DNA of 64,000 nt from Neurospora crassa OR74A (lineage: Eukaryota; Ascomycota; Sordariomycetes; Sordariales; Sordariaceae), in the NCBI RefSeq assembly GCF_000182925.2, contig NC_026503.1:2914001-2978000 (forward strand), written 5' to 3'. Position numbers and translations under genes: made by a program. Positions 11,973 through 23,500 of the stretch are shown one piece after another. The notes beneath the pieces are model-generated. The model saw only the letters and a program-made list of their open reading frames with translations. It did not search any database and had not been told where the DNA came from. Every line of letters begins with the position of its first letter. The stretch's first letter is position 1.

Positions 11973-12695
11973 GGTGGCCGAATTGGTGGGCAGTTGAGCA
12001 GTAATTGAGCTCGATTGTTTAGTTGCCTATAAACAAAGAAGGAGGACGAGGAAGGCTAAGATATTTAAGCTTTCGGTTCAGCGGGTGTTTTCATGCCCTT
12101 TCCCCGGCCTCGGTCTGTGATACACCACCAACCTTGCTCCCCTCGAGAGCTCTGGGGGAATTTAACCCACTCAATAAGAACCGACCCTAACCCTCTCTTT
12201 GTGTAAGTCGGTGGATCCCTATAAGATGTCCATCGGCCGCGGATATTTCTGTTTCACATGACTGACTGTGCTATGGGTTCAAGAGTGACATGTGGCATGA
12301 TAGGATTATAAAGTCTGTCGATGATGCCCCAGCCATGTGATGTTCGTTGCCGTCTGGTTGCACAATTCATGTCGTGAAAGGGCCGGGACGAGGTCACATC
12401 ACGGAAGTTGCTATCCAGAGGAAGGGGTTAGGGTTATGGGAGCTAGTCGGGCTTTTGGCTCTGCAGCTACACTACGGGTAGTGTTGCACTGGATGGGAGG
12501 CCCCTGTCGGCCCACACCAGCTCGCGCCTCACAGTGCGGCCGGGCTCCAAGTCCAACAGGACATTTGTCCATCAATGTCCCCCAACTTGTTGCGCTTGAA
12601 ACATTGTCATCAACAACCTTGGGATCGCATTCAGAACAGCCCGCTGCGAGTATCGCAACACCAGTCAACATTTCCATATCATAACCACGCAGACA
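11973..12695. promoter_or_regulatory. Divergent promoter between NDUFAF7 and Use1 genes, with telomere-like motifs
   Basis: Shared upstream region of head-to-head genes. It carries two telobox-like motifs in opposite orientation: ACCCTAACCCT at 12184-12194 and GGGGTTAGGGTTA at 12424-12436. Such motifs in fungal promoters are bound by Myb-type telobox factors (Tbf1-like). The regulatory reading is inference. Confidence 0.4.
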
Positions 12696-13908
12696 ATGGT
12701 TCGATATATCCCCGGGTTAACAACCACGGGCGTTACACCGGTTGCGCGCCCAGCAGATCCTCTGACGGATCTAACCCGACTTCTCAACCGCCTTCAACAA
12801 ACCATCCTGCGCGCTGATGCCGAGCGCGAAGCCAGGCTACGGGCAAGCGAGTATGAAAGAGAGAAGGCGAAAGCAGTATGAAGCCACCCGGGACGTACGC
12901 TCTATGCCCAACATGCTAACAGGACAACCGTAGAATATCAACTATGCCCGGTCACTCCTCACCAAGCTAGAGCAGGAGGCATTAGGGGTCAAAATCCATG
13001 TCCGGAAGAACGAGATCCAAACCGATTTGGTACGGAAGCGAGAAATTATCGAACAGCTTACGGAGCGCCTGAGTGACTTGGCCGAGATCGCCGCAGCAGA
13101 AGAGGCCAGCAGGCATGGAGGGGCGGGTGATAATGGCGAAGATACGTCCGACAGCGAAGATATTCTTGCCGACATAATAGCGACGCCAAGCGAGAGCCTC
13201 GATTCCAACAAATCACATGGTGCGCCTGTACTTGGGGAGGAGGAGGAAGAAGAGCACGGATGGGGCGATGACCAGGACCAGGTAGCAGAGGCAGCACCAA
13301 ACGCAGAAGAAAAGGAGCAGCAGCCACAAGACCAGGAATTGAACGAGAAGCAAGGGACGGAGGGGCCGATGGAAGAGACAAGGACTCAACAGCCCGAACT
13401 CCTTTCGGAAAAGCAACCATTTCCTGAAACAACCACCACACAAATAATCCGCCCTCGCCGGCAGCCCAACAATGACAACAATGACACAGCCCACGAAAAG
13501 CCAACAGCACAAACAACATCCTCCTCCCTCCTCCCGCCCTCCACGACAGCAACTTCTTCATCACAGCCCGGAACGATCTCCGCCACCGCCGAAGCCATCC
13601 TCGACACCCAGCGGGCCGAGCAAGACGCTCTCTCCGAGTCCATCCTCAAACTTGCCACCGAGCTGAAGGCCTCCTCGCAGGCCTTTTCGTCGTATTTGGA
13701 GGAAGATAAAGAAACGCTGGAGAGGGCGGGTGAAGGCATGAACAAGACGGAGCAGGGCATGACCAGGGTCACGGGCAAGATGAGCACGTTGCAGAGGATG
13801 ACGGAGGGAGAAGGGTGGTGGGGAAGGATGATGTTGTATGCGTATGTTTATGGGTTGATGGTGGTGCTGCTGTTGGTGGTTTTTGTGTTGCCCAAGTTGA
13901 GGTTTTGA
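12696..13908 (+). CDS. use1: Use1-type ER SNARE
   Basis: Two exons (12696-12875, 12934-13908) give 384 residues; the 58-nt intron has a GTATGA donor, a GCTAAC branch site and a TAG acceptor. The N terminus is helical. The middle (about 125-270) is an acidic Glu/Gln/Asp and Thr/Ser-rich linker. The C-terminal part (about 280-350) is a SNARE coiled coil, and residues about 360-380 form a single membrane anchor followed by a short PKLRF tail. The central layer residue appears to be Asp318 (YLEEDKETL), as in yeast Use1 and human USE1, where Asp replaces the usual Gln. Use1 acts with Sec20 and Ufe1 in retrograde Golgi-to-ER fusion. The identification rests on the C-terminal pattern (SILKLATELK..DKETLERAGEGMNKTEQGM) and the tail anchor. 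The linker is poorly conserved in the family. Confidence 0.85.
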
Positions 13909-14316
13909 GGGGGGTTGATGGGTGGTGTGAACTTTGGGGTGGGGGGTCACTGAAGCGCTGGAGAGAGAGGGGCAGGTTGTTGGTGATGTTGGGGAAATAA
14001 TAATTCAACGCTATGATTAATGGACTAAACTTGGCAGGGTATAATACACCTGAACTGAAGTCGGGCTATTATCGCCCATGTCTCCCTTACTGTCCTTGTG
14101 CTGATAAGTATTGTTGTATGAAAGACCGTGCAAGCAAAAGCCGAGCTGCAACAACAAGCACCTCCCATAACACCCCTTGTAATTATCCGTCTGTGTTTTC
14201 TTATTCGTCGGTGCTTCGATTCTCGCTTCTCTGGATTGGATATGTCTCAAATCATGCTTCTCCTGCGCAAGACTTCCCTTCACATGCCTTCCCTTTTCTT
14301 GACGCGATGAATAGGG
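13909..14316. other. Convergent 3' spacer
   Basis: Spacer between the Use1 and BRCT-gene 3' ends. G-rich just after the Use1 stop (GGGGTGGGGGG near 13935-13950). No gene seen. Confidence 0.5.
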
Positions 14317-15879
14317 TTAGAAAACCTGTGTCTCCCTGTCCACCACTGGCATTATGGTGACTGTTGCGTTTTCTCCGGTGGAGTCTGCTTTTTGTGTGGG
14401 CAGCATATTTTCTGTTGTTTCCTCTGAAGTCTCCCGCCTGTCATGCTGGGGCGTATGAGGAGAATCAGTGTACTGAGCCTCTTCAAGATGCTGACTTTGG
14501 TCGTTCTGATGCGTTTGATCTTGACTTCCTTCCTGTGCAGAAGTGGTAGGTTCCTCTTCATGAGTAACTCCAGAGTTGAGTGTCATGGCAGGTTGATCAC
14601 TCGGCACAGACTCCGAGCCGGTGTTGTCTTCTGCCTCGTGAGGCGCAGTTGGCTCCTTGGGAATGTATTCTTGTGGAACCCAGCCAACTGGTTTACCACC
14701 CGTCTATGACAAGAGCGAGGTTAGGTCAGTACCACTCTCCCTGCTGACCTTGCTAACACTCGGTATCGTTCGTAAGATGGTGGAAAAGATAAGCACTTAC
14801 TGGTGGTTGATAGGAAAAGAACTTCGCTCCCAAACTTCCCACGCCCCTGACCAGTCTCTCGTCCCATGGATATCCGACTTTGATCTCAAAAAAGCGCTTG
14901 AAGGATTCGTATTCCCGCTGAAAATCACCCGGGGTTTCGGTAAGGCGGTGGAGCTTCGGCATGGTGTCCTTCTTGCTTTTGTAGTACCTGACGCCCACGT
15001 GGTATAGATGAGGGAGGGCGTTGGATTCGTACAGCTACTTGGTGTTAGTTGTCTTTTGAAGCTTGAAGGGACAAAGTTGGTTGTGTATGCGACGTTCGAG
15101 ATGTTGGCAGACGGAAAAGGATTTCCCTAAAGAGAAAGCTCACCTTGACCACGTATCTCTCACCAGTGATGCCCATTTCCTCACCATCCCTTGCTAGAAT
15201 AATGTTGTATTCAAAGAAGTCGGTCGGGTCGAAATAGACGCGGTAGAGGTCTGATTAAACAAATGATTTTGTTAGTCAACAGTGTTCTTCTAAGGCTTGT
15301 GGATATAAACCACAGGCCAGACTTACTCTGGTTCACTGCCCTATTCTCCTCCTCCACGCCCTTCGCAATCTTCTTCTCCAGCCTAGCCTTATTCTTCAAG
15401 GCCTTAAGCGTAGCCACATGCGAGAACTCGTCCTCGCACAGCCGTCTTGTTTCATGGATCGAATCCTCAAGCCAGTCCAAGGAGACGAGATAACATTTCT
15501 TGTCCTTTTTGTACGCGCGTGCCAGTGCTTCTTTGACTGTTTCGGATCGTATGTGTCAGTACCATGTTTTGATCTTACACTGCCATACCGAAAATATTTT
15601 CTCGTCACATATGTATGTCATCTTTCTCGCTATGGTATGGTAGCACGGGAATCGCCAGGAAAACTCACCTCTAGGACCCTTCTTGTCAAATTCTTCCTTT
15701 GTGCAGACAAGATGGGTCACGTCTTCACTCATCCGCCAGCTGAACGTGCCGGCTCGGAGATTCACCCATCTGGAGATGTTCGTGTCCGTCCATTGGCCGT
15801 GGAAGGTGCCGGAGAGGGCTACGTTGAGCCCTTTGAAGATCGGCCTGGGTCGTCCGGTGCCGGCTTTGCCTCTGGGCAT
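14317..15879 (-). CDS. BRCT and WGR-like domain protein without a PARP catalytic domain
   Basis: Five exons on the minus strand (15669-15879, 15327-15536, 15144-15250, 14801-15034, 14317-14703) give 382 residues with consistent phases. Residues about 10-95 form a BRCT domain (FKGLNVALSGTF.., VTHLVCTKEEFDKKGPR, then KKCYLVSLDWLEDS). Residues about 140-255 match a WGR domain (YRVYFDPTDFFEYNIILARD, RYVVKLYES, then FKRFFEIKVGYPWDER). The eponymous Trp-Gly-Arg strand is degenerate, reading YHVGVRYYKSK. The last 100 residues are Glu/Gln/Ser/Thr-rich and disordered. Fungal PARPs combine BRCT, WGR and a catalytic domain; here the chain ends without the catalytic part. It may be a DNA-damage adaptor related to PARP. 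The start is the ATG at 15879, with a favourable AAA before it; the upstream leader may be spliced (see 16311-16506). Confidence 0.82.
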
Positions 15880-16520
15880 TTTAGTGAAGCGGGCCAAGGG
15901 TTGATATACCACGAATTCTTGAGCTTTGTGAGAGCAAAGATGTTGAAAAATGTAATGGTGACAATGATAGGGATGCTGGCAGTAATAATGAGGCGTGGTG
16001 TCAAGGTGAGCCAGTAAGGATTTGATGCCTGGTGATAGTTTGAGTACTGAGATCCAGGGTACCGTTCAGTTTGATCAAGATGAATCCGCAACGGTAAAAG
16101 AAGGACCCTGAAGATTGAACTGAGGAAAATGGAAGCTTTATGGTAGAAAGGTGGAGAGAAGGAGAGTTCTCTGAGTTTCCGAGAGTCTTATACGTGATAT
16201 TTTGAGAGACAAGAAGAAGTGTACAACGGGATCCAGCAATGTTCAGATGAAAACAACCTCGGAAGGGTATTCGCAGAGTTCAGACGACAAAAGTGTGAGC
16301 GACGAGATCTCTGTATACCCAATGGAGTGACATAGTTGAGAGAGAAGTCTACGGAAGGGCGATGTCCGAAAATGACAGACATACGGATCTTACCTCCTAG
16401 GACCATGTCAGGGTATTTGCGTACTGGAACGCAGGAGTTCTTCCTGTAAATCGCTTTCCAGCGTTCAGTTAGGGTGGAATTACTGCAACGTAGTGATGAT
16501 ACTCACCGATAAATGTGCCC
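15880..16520 (-). promoter_or_regulatory. Probable spliced 5' leader of the BRCT gene
   Basis: Region between the BRCT start codon and the stop of the upstream same-strand kinase gene. On the minus strand two good intron-like segments are visible. The first is 16444-16506 (GTGAGT donor, CCTAACTG branch site, TTTACAG acceptor) and the second is 16311-16393 (GTAAGA donor, ATACAG acceptor), leaving a 50-nt exon at 16394-16443. I infer a spliced noncoding leader of the BRCT transcript, possibly starting inside the 3' end of the kinase gene. Alternatively these are 3' UTR introns of the kinase transcript. Confidence 0.4.
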
Positions 16521-17591
16521 TTAATGTGATATCGCCATCACCCCAACACTCCCAACAAACCTATCCGCATCAAAGGGCTCTAAAGGCGGAAATGTCCCAG
16601 TAAACCCAGCTCCGATACCATCCACCAACGCCTGAATATCCTCAATCTCTAGATCCACCTTTGGATCCCCCAGCTTCCTCAAAACTTCAACATCCTCCTC
16701 CACGATCCTCCTCTCCTCTACCGACAGCTTCCTAGCCCTCTCAATCTCCAACGCCTTCAACGCTCCCCCAGCAGGCTCCCTCACCCACCTCCTCGTCCTC
16801 TCCCCTTTTCTTTCTCCTTCTACTCTTTCCCCATCCCCTTCCACTCTAACCCTCTCATTCCAAAACGCCACCTCCTCCCCCCTCCTGACGACCACTACCC
16901 CATCCACAGCGCCACTCTCATCCACGAACCTCGCCGCCTCCATCAACCCCTGATAACTCTCATCATGCACCCTCTTCGGCGTCAGTCTCACAGGTAGTCC
17001 CCTCGACCCAGCCTCCGGTAGCCTTTTCCAATACCGGACCAAACATCCCAACCTGCTCACCCCCTCGGGCACCGCCAAGATGGCCACTTTCACTGTATAC
17101 CCGGCCTTTGCAAAAATCTCAACAAGCTTGCAAAAGTCATCTGGATGCCTGCATGCAGATTCCACCAAGACATCGATGCCGGCCTCAGCGGCGTGCTGGC
17201 ATGCCATCTGCAGCCAGAGGCGGGCGTCCAGTCCTGCCAAGACAGAGGCTTGGGCCGGGGGGAACTGGGCGAGGCAAGAGGCGTAGTGAGGGTGGTAGGT
17301 CTTGTAGGTGTCGGCTATGAAGTGGGCCGGGGAACGGTGGGAGGGGTGGCAGGCGGTCATGGCGCGGCGGAGGAGGGGCGCTAGGCGGGTCTTGCCTGCG
17401 CCGGTTTGGCCGACTATTAGGATGGCGAGGGGCCGGCGACGGGTGGTGGTGGTGTCTTTGGTTGTATATGTGGTTGGGGAAGGGGGGTTGTTGGATAGAT
17501 AGGGTTGCAGTTCGGTGGGGAGAATTTGGCTGGTGAAGATTTCGAGGCGGGCGGAGGGAGTAAGGGTCCAGGAGGCGGGGAAGGTTGCCAT
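16521..17591 (-). CDS. Zeta-toxin-fold P-loop kinase
   Basis: Single exon, 356 residues. Walker A is clear at residues 61-68 (GQTGAGKT). Around 90-103 is FIADTYKTYHPHY, matching the zeta-family block that contacts substrate, and ESACRHPDDF (144-153) resembles the Glu-x-x-x-Arg part of the same fold. Zeta-family enzymes are known in bacteria as UDP-N-acetylglucosamine kinases of antitoxin-paired systems; many ascomycetes carry chromosomal relatives of unknown role. No antitoxin-like partner gene is adjacent. The C-terminal 100 residues are charged and helical (Arg/Glu-rich) and look fungal-specific. The frame stays open upstream of 17591 to a non-ATG codon, but the ATG at 17591 has a CAACC context and begins the conserved part. 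Nearest head-to-head neighbour is the PEP-mutase family gene, 1 kb away. Substrate is unknown. Confidence 0.82.
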   Translation of the reverse strand: MATFPASWTLTPSARLEIFTSQILPTELQPYLSNNPPSPTTYTTKDTTTTRRRPLAILIVGQTGAGKTRLAPLLRRAMTACHPSHRSPAHFIADTYKTYHPHYASCLAQFPPAQASVLAGLDARLWLQMACQHAAEAGIDVLVESACRHPDDFCKLVEIFAKAGYTVKVAILAVPEGVSRLGCLVRYWKRLPEAGSRGLPVRLTPKRVHDESYQGLMEAARFVDESGAVDGVVVVRRGEEVAFWNERVRVEGDGERVEGERKGERTRRWVREPAGGALKALEIERARKLSVEERRIVEEDVEVLRKLGDPKVDLEIEDIQALVDGIGAGFTGTFPPLEPFDADRFVGSVGVMAISH

Positions 17592-18610
17592 GGTTGTTGT
17601 TTGGGTATAAGTCAAGTATGAGGGGGGTTGATATGGGGATAGGAGTGTTAGAGGAACTGATGATATGGGGGAAGTATATATTGCAATGGAATATTTGAGT
17701 CCTCGAAGTCGTTCACGATGTGTCAATCAATTGCAACGACACGGCTCAAGAGTGTTAGCATGTAGATAACAGATCAATATGAGAGTCGAAGTTCACGGAC
17801 GAGACCGAAAGATCGGACGACGTTCGTCTCTACACCACGACATTGCCGCAATGGAACGTTGAGGCTCAACTTTTGGCAACTGAGGAATGAGGAGTACTTA
17901 AGCAGCCCAACGGAGGAATGTCTCACTTTCGGCAACTCTTTCCGACCTTAGGTACCTTATGTCCTCCCCCACGACAAGACGGGCGTGGGGGGGTGAAAGA
18001 TGGTCGTCATTCGGAAAACAGAGGGTCGCAAAATTGTTGATGTTCTGCAAAAGGAAGTTTCCTGATCGCCATGATGCCTTTTCCTGACATCGAAGTTTAC
18101 CTACTTAAGAATCTTGGCAGCGAGACCCCTGTGAATCGGAAACCGAGAAAAATAGGCACCTCGATCAACACAAAAGCCATTCATCTTTTCAACCTTCGCC
18201 CCGCTCTCCCCACGATCCAAATCCACTCTCCACCATCCACGCTACGTCGGCCGCCCTTGGCGCTTTCAATCGGCACGAACTTGCACTAACACTAAAAAAA
18301 ATTGGAGATCCCGCCTCCTCCCGGAAGGCCACCAACTCCGAAAGCGGAGCGAAGATCAATGGATCATGATGTCAAACAACCGACGATTCAGAACTCTCGC
18401 GCCTTCGCCATTAACTTGAAAAGAAACACGCACCGCCATTCCGGAGAGCGGTCGGTGAAAGCTCGCTGGATTAGTAAACATTGATAATTGTACTTATACA
18501 AATCGGTTATCTTCTTGATCTGAATAAAATACTTCTTGTTGTCCCTGTCTTGTTGATATCGATCCATTGACATAATCAAATCACCTCGTTCAATTATCAC
18601 AACCGACAAA
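17592..18610. promoter_or_regulatory. Divergent promoter, kinase and PEP-mutase family genes
   Basis: About 1 kb between head-to-head genes. The last 120 bp before 18611 are AT-rich (TTGATATCGATCC, AATAAAATAC) and probably hold the leader of the + strand gene. A near-palindromic G/C block (CCCCCACGACAAGACGGGCGTGGGGGG, split by a short loop) lies at about 17965-17993. No confirmed factor site. Confidence 0.4.
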
Positions 18611-19655
18611 ATGGCAGTAATCAACCAAGCAGCAGCCAAGCTCCGCGCCCAACTCTTCGAGTCGGATGATCTCATCGTCTGTCCCGGCGTTCAAGATGGT
18701 CTCTCCGCGCGGGTTTGTCTTCAGCAGGGTTTCAAGAATCTGTACATGGTAAGTTCGACAAGTTTCGCATCGCATGCAATTAGCACCAACTTGCATCTGA
18801 TTCCCCCTAAACCCGTGACTAACAGAACAACCCCTTAACTTTCAGACCGGCGCCGGAACCGCCATCTCCCTCCTAGGCATGCCCGACCTTGGCCTTACCA
18901 CCGCCGACGACATGGTCCGCCAAGCGTCCATGCTCTCCTCCCTCGACCGCTCCGTTCCCCTAATTGCCGACATCGACACCGGCTTCGGCGGGCCCGTCAT
19001 GGTTGCCCGGACCGTCGAGCGCTACATCTTGGGTGGTGTAGCCGGCCTCCACCTCGAAGACCAAGTAACCACCAAGCGGTGCGGCCACCTGGGAGGCAAA
19101 GAGATGGTGGACGTAGCGACCTTTGTCGCGCGCATCCGTGCGGCCCGCGAAGCGAGGGAGAGACTGGGAAGTGATTTGGTGATCATCGCCCGCACCGACG
19201 CGCTTCAGTCCATGGGGTTTGATGAAGCCCTAACTCGCCTCAAGGCCGCCGTGGAAGCCGGCGCGGACGCCGTGTTCTTGGAAGGCGTCAAGGATCGGGA
19301 ACAGATGGCCAAGTTCACAAAGGAAATGGCCCCAACCCCGTGCTTGATCAATCTCGTTCCTGGAGGACTGACGCCCTTGGTGAACGCCAAAGAAGCGAAG
19401 GAGTTGGGGTACAGAATCGCCATCTGGCCGTGCTTTGCCATGACGCATGCGTACGTGGCTTACCAAAAGGCAGCGAAGGAGTTGCTGGAGACGGGGGCGG
19501 TGACGGCTGGCTTTACCGAAAAGCAAAAGGGCGCAGGGGAGAATGTGGAGCAGGTTCCCGGTGGGATTAGAGAGCTTTTTGAGCTTTGCGGGTTGAGTGA
19601 GTGCGTCGAGTTCGATAACAAGATGGGCGGACAGACGTTTTCGAAGGGCGTTTAA
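18611..19655 (+). CDS. Isocitrate lyase / PEP mutase superfamily enzyme
   Basis: Two exons (18611-18748, 18846-19655) give 315 residues. The join reads LYM|TGAGTAISLLGMPD, which restores the first beta strand of the barrel. Metal and substrate residues of the superfamily are visible: ADIDTGFGGP (Asp88 and Asp90), HLEDQ, and the catalytic loop KRCGH (123-127) followed by LGGKE, then ARTDA and FLEG. The KxCGH loop with a short single-barrel chain fits the 2-methylisocitrate lyase (PrpB)-like and carboxyphosphonoenolpyruvate mutase-like group, rather than glyoxylate-cycle isocitrate lyase, which is much longer. No targeting peptide is evident, so it is probably cytosolic. Fungal members of this group include oxaloacetate hydrolase and many uncharacterised C-C lyases; substrate cannot be fixed from sequence. 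Confidence 0.88.
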
Positions 19656-20565
19656 GTTGAGGTTAGTTTACACGCTGGCGAGATGAGGTATGGAGAAAAG
19701 AGCGACTTCAAAATAGTTTAATGATATACCCAAAGTCCTGTGCCAACAATAATACAGTCATAAGATCATGAACTAGGCAACGAATGTGAACGGGCATGTT
19801 TTCCGTGGCTAGCCACCGACGAAATGACAATATACAACATGGGCAGGCTGAAAGACCATGATCTGATCAACATGTGGGAACAGGGAGGCGTGGAGATATA
19901 AATTGTATGTTTATTGTCCCATCCAAATGATAGGCACTGAGCATGATATGTGCCAGTAACCACGAACTGCATGAACTTGCTAGTAACAACCGAAACCTGA
20001 CATCAAAGGATCCTAGAAGAGAAAAGAAAAAAGATATTAGAACACACTGAAAGTAAAACAAAAGTCAAAGGAAGCCGCTAACATAACACTCCGAAAAATA
20101 CTGTCTTGACAACAATCTGGTAGTAGAAATCCCCCCCAAAAATGTATTCCTTCCTCAAACGCCTCTGTTATTGTAAACCGTCCGAAGGTAATTTCAAGTT
20201 CTTCCACTGAAGCTCTGCCAAGCGCCCAAGCTTGGTATTGTCTTCGACAATGGAGAGATACGCCCGAGCCTCTGGCGCCAGCGCAATGTGTACTGTCAAA
20301 CCAGACCATCTCCTGAGAGCTAGTACATGGTGGACGACAAGGAAAAGATGAACAAATAAGCGCAAACCCTAACTCCTGGTATGATATGTAGCACGATAAC
20401 AAGAAAACAAGTAGATGAAAATAACAAAGATGAGAGTGAAGTGGAGAGAGGCCAAAAAGGCGCGATCCAAGTATACTAGCAGCCGTGGGGCATATGAGCT
20501 TTGTAATGCTGATATCTTCGGTTTTGGATCTGTGTCGTTCATTCGTAAGGTAACGCATAGTTTTG
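19656..20565. other. Convergent 3' spacer
   Basis: About 900 bp between the PEP-mutase family gene and the 3' end of atg1. A short reading frame on the minus strand (to 20558) has no recognisable features. Probably two 3' UTRs. Confidence 0.45.
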
Positions 20566-23500
20566 CTAAGCAGGGACGCTCCGGGATGTCATTTCTCCAC
20601 TGCGCCGACGCATGAGATTCTGTTGCTTTTGCTCTTCTTGTTGCTGTGCTTTCGAAGCTGATTCAATCAGACGTAACTTCTTCCTAAGGACCGTAAGTCG
20701 GTTGTTGACCATATTGATCACTATGATGATCCATGTTAGTAAAGGCTAGCTTTGTTTTGTACGAGCACGGAAGTTGGCTCACCATTTTGGACGACTTGCT
20801 TGTCCTCGTTATTCATCTCGTCTGATAACTCGTTGGCGCCAGTCTTCTCCTCCTTCGATGCGCCAGAAACCTTTCGTTTTGGAAGGTGGTCGTCATCCTG
20901 ATCCAGAACAGCTTCCAACATACGAATCGCTGTGATGTAAGAAATCTCACATCCAGGGAGATCCTCGTTGGCGATCTCATTGATGGCAGCAGCACGACTC
21001 ATCTCGATGGCGCGATCGTACATCAGCCTCTCTGCACTGATACCCTCGCTCAAGAACACGCCGACAGTGCTGAGACTGTTCAAAGCGGTCGAGTCGTTCG
21101 CATGGTTGTTTGGGTGACTGGGATGATCTTCAGGTAGTCGCTTTTGTGCCTCAGCCAGCTTGAGTCGAACAATCTCGGCTTTCTCCAAGACTTCATTGAA
21201 GCGTGAACGGATCCATTGGACAGCGCCGTTGATCCTGAGAGCCAGGGCCTCCGAGTTTGCTGAATCCCGTGCTGCCGAAGTGATACTATTGGTCGACTCA
21301 ACCTTGTTCTTCCGTGACCACCAGAGACTGGCGATATCCATCGACTTGGCCAGAAGGGTGAGCGCCTTGACATACAGAACCAGCGCCTCTTCGGATAACG
21401 AGACGATAGCTTCGGCTGTAAGCCCATCCTCCTCCGCCGATTTTTCAATGGGCGCACCACCAAGACCATGGTCCATCGAGGGAGCGAGCGGGACAAGCTG
21501 CTTGTACTTGACTTCGGCAAATCCGTACACGACATCGCTCCGTGTTGCGTGATCCTCTATGCACTGGGCCACACGGGAGTCTTCGTCCACGGGGGTGCCT
21601 TGCTTCCCATCTGAAATCAAGCCGGTGGGGGTATTAGGGGCTGGATACGTCGGGAATGGGTTGTACATCGGAACAGGAGATGGACCTTTGCTTAGTAGGT
21701 GAGGGGCGTATTTGAATCCGAATAACCGCAAGCTTGCATCCTGAATAGCCTTGGATATCACTGAAGTCGCCTTGCTGGGACTCGTGCCAAGTGCCTTGTC
21801 GTAGGACCCTTGACGGCTATGACCCTGGGCCAACTGAAGTGCTCTAGAAGGTGGGCTCGGAACTGCGCCACTCGTCGAGGTGGGTGAGCCTTGTTGAGTT
21901 GCGCGTCTAACAATTTGCGCTGACTTTGGGGACTGGGGCTGTTGCGGATACATTGATATTTGGTCCGCAAGTGCGTTCACTTCGAGATGCTTCTTGTCCA
22001 CCAACACATAATCGCGTTCAAACGCAATGTCCTGGGCTGCCCTCTCCTCCTCTGTCATGGGTTTGGTGCCCATACCTCTGGGTTTTGTCCTTGTGACATC
22101 ATTTGGAGGAGGGTTTGCTTCTCGGACAGGAGCCCTGAGCGAGGCATTTGATGAGCGATGTCGTCGGTCTACATACGAAGATGGACGGGTTGGAGCAGAC
22201 GTTGACGGTTGAACTTGCGGGCGCTTAATCCCTAGCCCATCAGCAGCTTCCTTTCGAGGAGAATAGCTGAGGCGATCTTCTCTCGGTGGTATCTGGAAGT
22301 AGTTTGGTTTACTGATCTCGACGGGTTCGTTAGGGGTCGCTAAAGGCGACGATCGGCGAGGTTTTGGTGAAGAGGGACCAGCTGTCTGAGGAGCACCCTC
22401 GCGGTCTGCCAGGTCCTTTCTGAGAGATTGCTTTCGCGAGGGTACGAGCGAGTCTTCCGCCCGACTAACAGGCCTTTCCTCCTTCAAGGACCGGCGACGT
22501 GGTGGCTTGGGAATGTCGTCTTCCACAAGTCCTGGAATAGGTTCTGTGACAACAGGATGGTTAAATAGATCTTCAAAGCTTATTCTCTCCACCGGGTTCT
22601 TCTTCAAGAGAGCGCGGATGAGGCCTTTCATCTCTTGGCTAACCACACTCTCCCTTGTGAACTTGATCACATCGCCCGATGATTCGATTTTCCTCAAAAG
22701 TTCCACATGATTGCTGGCTTTGAAAGGCGGCCTTCCGGTTACCATTTCGTACAATACCGTGCCCACAGACCACAAATCGGCCTTCGCATCGTACTTCTCA
22801 TATCGCAAAATTTCTGGGGCCATGTAAAGAGGAGAGCCGCACAGTGTCTCGGCGAGGGATGTCGACGGCAGCACACGGGCGAAACCAAAATCGGCAAGCT
22901 TCAGCATCGGGGCCGAGGCTAGGCCGGCAGCAGGCGTAAAGGAGTCATAGCTGCCACTCATGATGTGTTTTGCCGTCTTGTTGTTCGCCATCATATGAGG
23001 AGAGGGAAGCAGAAGAAGATTCTGGGGCTTGACGTCTCGATGAACGAAATCCCCAGCGCGCAAAAACTGTAATGCGCTCGCCAACTGTTTCAGAAAGTGG
23101 CGAGTCACTACCTCATTCAAGCCGGCGTTCGGATAGACGGGGTACTTTCGCGCAAGGTCGTGCGTATAGGGGTTTGTTATGAGCTTGTCTCGCTTCTTGA
23201 TGAACAGCGACAAGTCACCGAGTTCGCAATACTCCATGATCAGATTGATATGGGTAGAGGATTCAACGCAGTCATGGAGCGCGACAATATGAGGGTGTCG
23301 GAGGGTCTTGAGAATTTGGATCTCCCCGTACAGGTTTTCCTTCAGCTTCTTATTTAGGCGGGCGAGCTCAACGGATTTGACAGCAACCAATGCGCCAGTG
23401 ACCTGTAGGCACGATATGTCAACAAGCAGCCCAGATCACGGTACGGATGTGAGGTCAAGGCCGAATGGGATGCTGAAAGATCGATCAGGGTGAGGCTGCA

